In this document: one piece after another, positions 62,251 through 64,000 of the stretch | Layout: the number at the start of each line of letters is the position of its first letter | Position numbering within the stretch: position 1 is the stretch's first letter | Assembly: GCF_014195635.1 (NCBI RefSeq) | Contig: NZ_JACICC010000005.1 | Coordinates: 124,001-188,000, forward strand | Source: Pseudochelatococcus contaminans | GTDB lineage: Bacteria > Pseudomonadota > Alphaproteobacteria > Rhizobiales > Beijerinckiaceae | Direction: 5' to 3' | Length of the DNA: 64,000 nucleotides | Notes under the pieces: generated by a model | Told to the model about the DNA's origin: nothing | Database searches by the model: none | The model's input: only the letters and a program-made list of their open reading frames with translations | Program-made: the position numbers and the translations under genes

Positions 62251-63609
62251 ATGTCTGCCTATCATCTTCCGGATGCCGAAAAGCTGGCCGCCGCCCATAA
62301 GACGCTTCACTTTTTTGCCTATCTCGTCGGCGCCGGGCACCATATCGCCGCGTGGCGGCATCCTTCGGCAAATCCCGCTGCCGCCATCTCGTTCGACCAC
62401 TATCGATCCCTTGCGGACATTGCGGAACAAGGGGTTCTCGATGCGGTTTTCTTCGCCGATTCCTTGGCCGTAAACGAACAGTCGCACCACGGCATCCTCG
62501 ACCGTTTCGATCCGGTGGGGCTGATTACCGCCCTTGCGCCCGTCACGAAAAACGTCGGGCTCATCGCAACAGCCTCCACGTCATACGACGAGCCTTACAA
62601 TCTGGCGCGCGCGCTTCTTTCCGCCGATCGCATCAGCAAGGGGCGCGCCGGCTGGAACATCGTGACGACGCGCGATCTGACCAACACCACCGCCCGGAAT
62701 TATGGCCGGCCGGAACATTACGAACATTCGATCCGCTATGAGCGCGCGGAAGAGTTCGTCGATGTCGTACGCGGTCTGTGGCGCTCGTGGGAGCCCGATG
62801 CATTTACATATGACAAGGTGTCAGGCCAGTTCTTTGACCCTGCAAAATTGCACCGCATCAATCATCGCGGCAACCTCTTTCCCCAGGTCGACGGGCCGTT
62901 GAACATCGCGCCTTCCGAACAGGGCGAACCCCTTCTGGTGCAGGCCGGATCATCTGAGCCGGGCATCGCGCTGGGCGCACGTGTCGCCAATGCGATCTTC
63001 ACTTTTCAGCCGGATATTCCCGCCGCGCAGCAGTTTCGCGATAAAATTCGCGACAAGGCGCGCGCATCCGGACGCAACCCGGATGAAGTCTACGTGCTCG
63101 GCGGCATCTCGCCCATCGTTGCTGAGACCGAAGCGAAAGCATGGGATCTTATTCGCGAGCTTGACGATCTGGTCGAGGAACCCAAGATCCTCAGCTTCCT
63201 GGATGATTACTTCGGTCACGCGATCGACTTCCGCCAGTTTACCCAGGAAACGAGCGTCGCCGATTCAGGAATCCTTGCCCTTCCGGAGCTTCGCAAAGAT
63301 TTCTGGAAAACTCACGAGCGTATTAGCGGTCGGGAAAAGTCCGTCACGCTCAAGCAGCTCTACTCCCACCTGACGGGTGTCAGCTTCCTCCCCGATTTTG
63401 TGGGCGAACCGGAAAAGGTGGCAGACAACCTCATCCGATGGTTCGAAGCAGGCGCTTTCGACGGCTACATCCTCATCAACCCGCTGCTGCCGCGCGACCT
63501 GAGCAACTTCGTGGAGCAGGTCGTGCCCATCCTTCAGCGTCGAGGATACAGCCCCAAGAGCTATTCGCATCCCACGCTTCGCGGACGATTGGGACTCATA
63601 GACGGCTGA
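62251..63609 (+). CDS. Luciferase-like flavin monooxygenase, NtaA/SnaA/DszA family
   Basis: The 452-residue protein belongs to the FMNH2-dependent group that includes nitrilotriacetate, pristinamycin and dibenzothiophene-sulfone monooxygenases. Characteristic segments are AWRHPSANPAAAISFDHYRS, DAVFFADSL, STSYDEPYNLARALLSADRI, SKGRAGWNIVTTRD and NYGRPEHYEHSIRYERAEEF, and the C-terminal YILINPLLPRDLSNFVEQVV. The ATG at 62251 opens the conserved region; the upstream frame is not supported. It is divergent from the importer-SsuD operon, and with it could degrade a sulfur or nitrogen compound. The substrate is not predictable. Confidence 0.9.
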   Translation: MSAYHLPDAEKLAAAHKTLHFFAYLVGAGHHIAAWRHPSANPAAAISFDHYRSLADIAEQGVLDAVFFADSLAVNEQSHHGILDRFDPVGLITALAPVTKNVGLIATASTSYDEPYNLARALLSADRISKGRAGWNIVTTRDLTNTTARNYGRPEHYEHSIRYERAEEFVDVVRGLWRSWEPDAFTYDKVSGQFFDPAKLHRINHRGNLFPQVDGPLNIAPSEQGEPLLVQAGSSEPGIALGARVANAIFTFQPDIPAAQQFRDKIRDKARASGRNPDEVYVLGGISPIVAETEAKAWDLIRELDDLVEEPKILSFLDDYFGHAIDFRQFTQETSVADSGILALPELRKDFWKTHERISGREKSVTLKQLYSHLTGVSFLPDFVGEPEKVADNLIRWFEAGAFDGYILINPLLPRDLSNFVEQVVPILQRRGYSPKSYSHPTLRGRLGLIDG

Positions 63610-63841
63610 TATCCACATCCGCTTTTTGAGGCGCAGGAGACGTTGAACGTGCCCCTCCGCCCCAAGGTGGCGTGGTGCAGCTTGAGAGCAGCCAGTCAGC
63701 CAAATCAGAAAAGGTGCCCTCGGATCACGTCGCGTCTTCGGAATGCTACGCTCTGACGACAATGCCCCCTTGCCGTGCGGCGATATTCGATGAGATTCAT
63801 CACAGTTGAATCTCCCGGCGTGGAGTTATGTGGAGCACAGA

Positions 63842-64000
63842 ATGGACGACGACCTCGACGGCATGGACCGCGCATCCCTGATCGCGGAAGTGAAGCGTCT
63901 GCGCGCCGGTATCCGCGCCCATCGCGACAGTTCGGGGCATGACCTTTGCTGGTTTCATCCCCAGCTTTGGGGGTTGCTGCCCGAACCGATTGCGCCGGAC
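63842..64000 (+). CDS. Conserved small protein, N-terminal part (cut by window edge)
   Basis: The last 159 bases encode the first 53 residues of a protein starting MDDDLDGMDRASLIAEVKRL and continuing with RAHRDSSGHDLCWFHPQLWG, a pattern I recognise from a widespread small hypothetical protein with a conserved His-x-x-Leu-Cys-Trp-His/Phe-x-Pro core. GGAG lies 7-10 bases upstream of the ATG. Its function is unknown. Confidence 0.75.
   Translation, partial: MDDDLDGMDRASLIAEVKRLRAGIRAHRDSSGHDLCWFHPQLWGLLPEPIAPD

Overview
The window looks like a chromosomal segment of an alphaproteobacterium of the order Hyphomicrobiales (Rhizobiales). The evidence is the gene content and order (cysK with an Rrf2 regulator, dut-coaBC, ubiB-ubiE divergent from mutM, split ilv genes), high GC, a GGAAC-N16-CGTT EcfG-type promoter, a GAAC-N7-GAAC LexA box upstream of imuA-imuB-dnaE2, a COG4111/NadQ-type regulator with nad genes, and two copies of a rhizobial RIME-like palindromic repeat. 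I do not assign a genus.

Layout. 1-4000: branched-chain amino acid genes ilvI-ilvN and the start of ilvC, all leftward. ilvI is preceded by a complete-looking attenuator: promoter, a 16-residue leader peptide containing Val-Leu-Ile-Val, and a terminator hairpin. 4000-9100: de novo NAD synthesis (nadC leftward; nadQ-like regulator, nadA and nadB rightward) with palindromic operator candidates; nadA is bracketed by inverted repeat elements. 9100-25750: housekeeping and surface genes (rlmE, ppx/gppA, a glutamine amidotransferase-like hydrolase, exoD-like, O-antigen ligase-like, cysK, rrf2, dut, coaBC, ubiB, ubiE, mutM), a KGG stress protein behind an EcfG-type promoter, an HWE histidine kinase, a CDF metal transporter, glyoxalase I and a small lipoprotein.

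26204-37510: a tRNA-Gln(CTG) gene and an 11.2-kb integrated element. The last 17 bp of the tRNA recur exactly at 37494-37510, and a tyrosine integrase lies directly downstream of the tRNA. Cargo: a putative HUH-type replication protein, a PD-(D/E)XK nuclease-like protein, DUF2958, and a module with a divergent XRE regulator, a beta-CASP/RNase J-like MBL protein translationally coupled to a second PD-(D/E)XK-like protein, a protein with two tandem degenerate resolvase-like domains, a membrane-anchored protein and a secreted cysteine-containing protein. This module is the best candidate for an undescribed system; a defence or anti-mobile-element role is only an inference.

37600-45200: HxlR regulator with an NmrA-like reductase, the SOS mutagenesis operon imuA-imuB-dnaE2, and a barstar-like protein. 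45560-55360: a quinone oxidoreductase-like enzyme, a Tat-exported multicopper oxidase, and a YhiI-RbbA-YhhJ type ABC exporter divergent from its likely TetR regulator, which overlaps a DUF900 lipoprotein hydrolase. 55400-63610: a probable organosulfur scavenging locus with a peptide-type ABC importer, SsuD-like monooxygenase and a divergent NtaA/SnaA/DszA-family monooxygenase. The window ends inside a conserved small protein gene.
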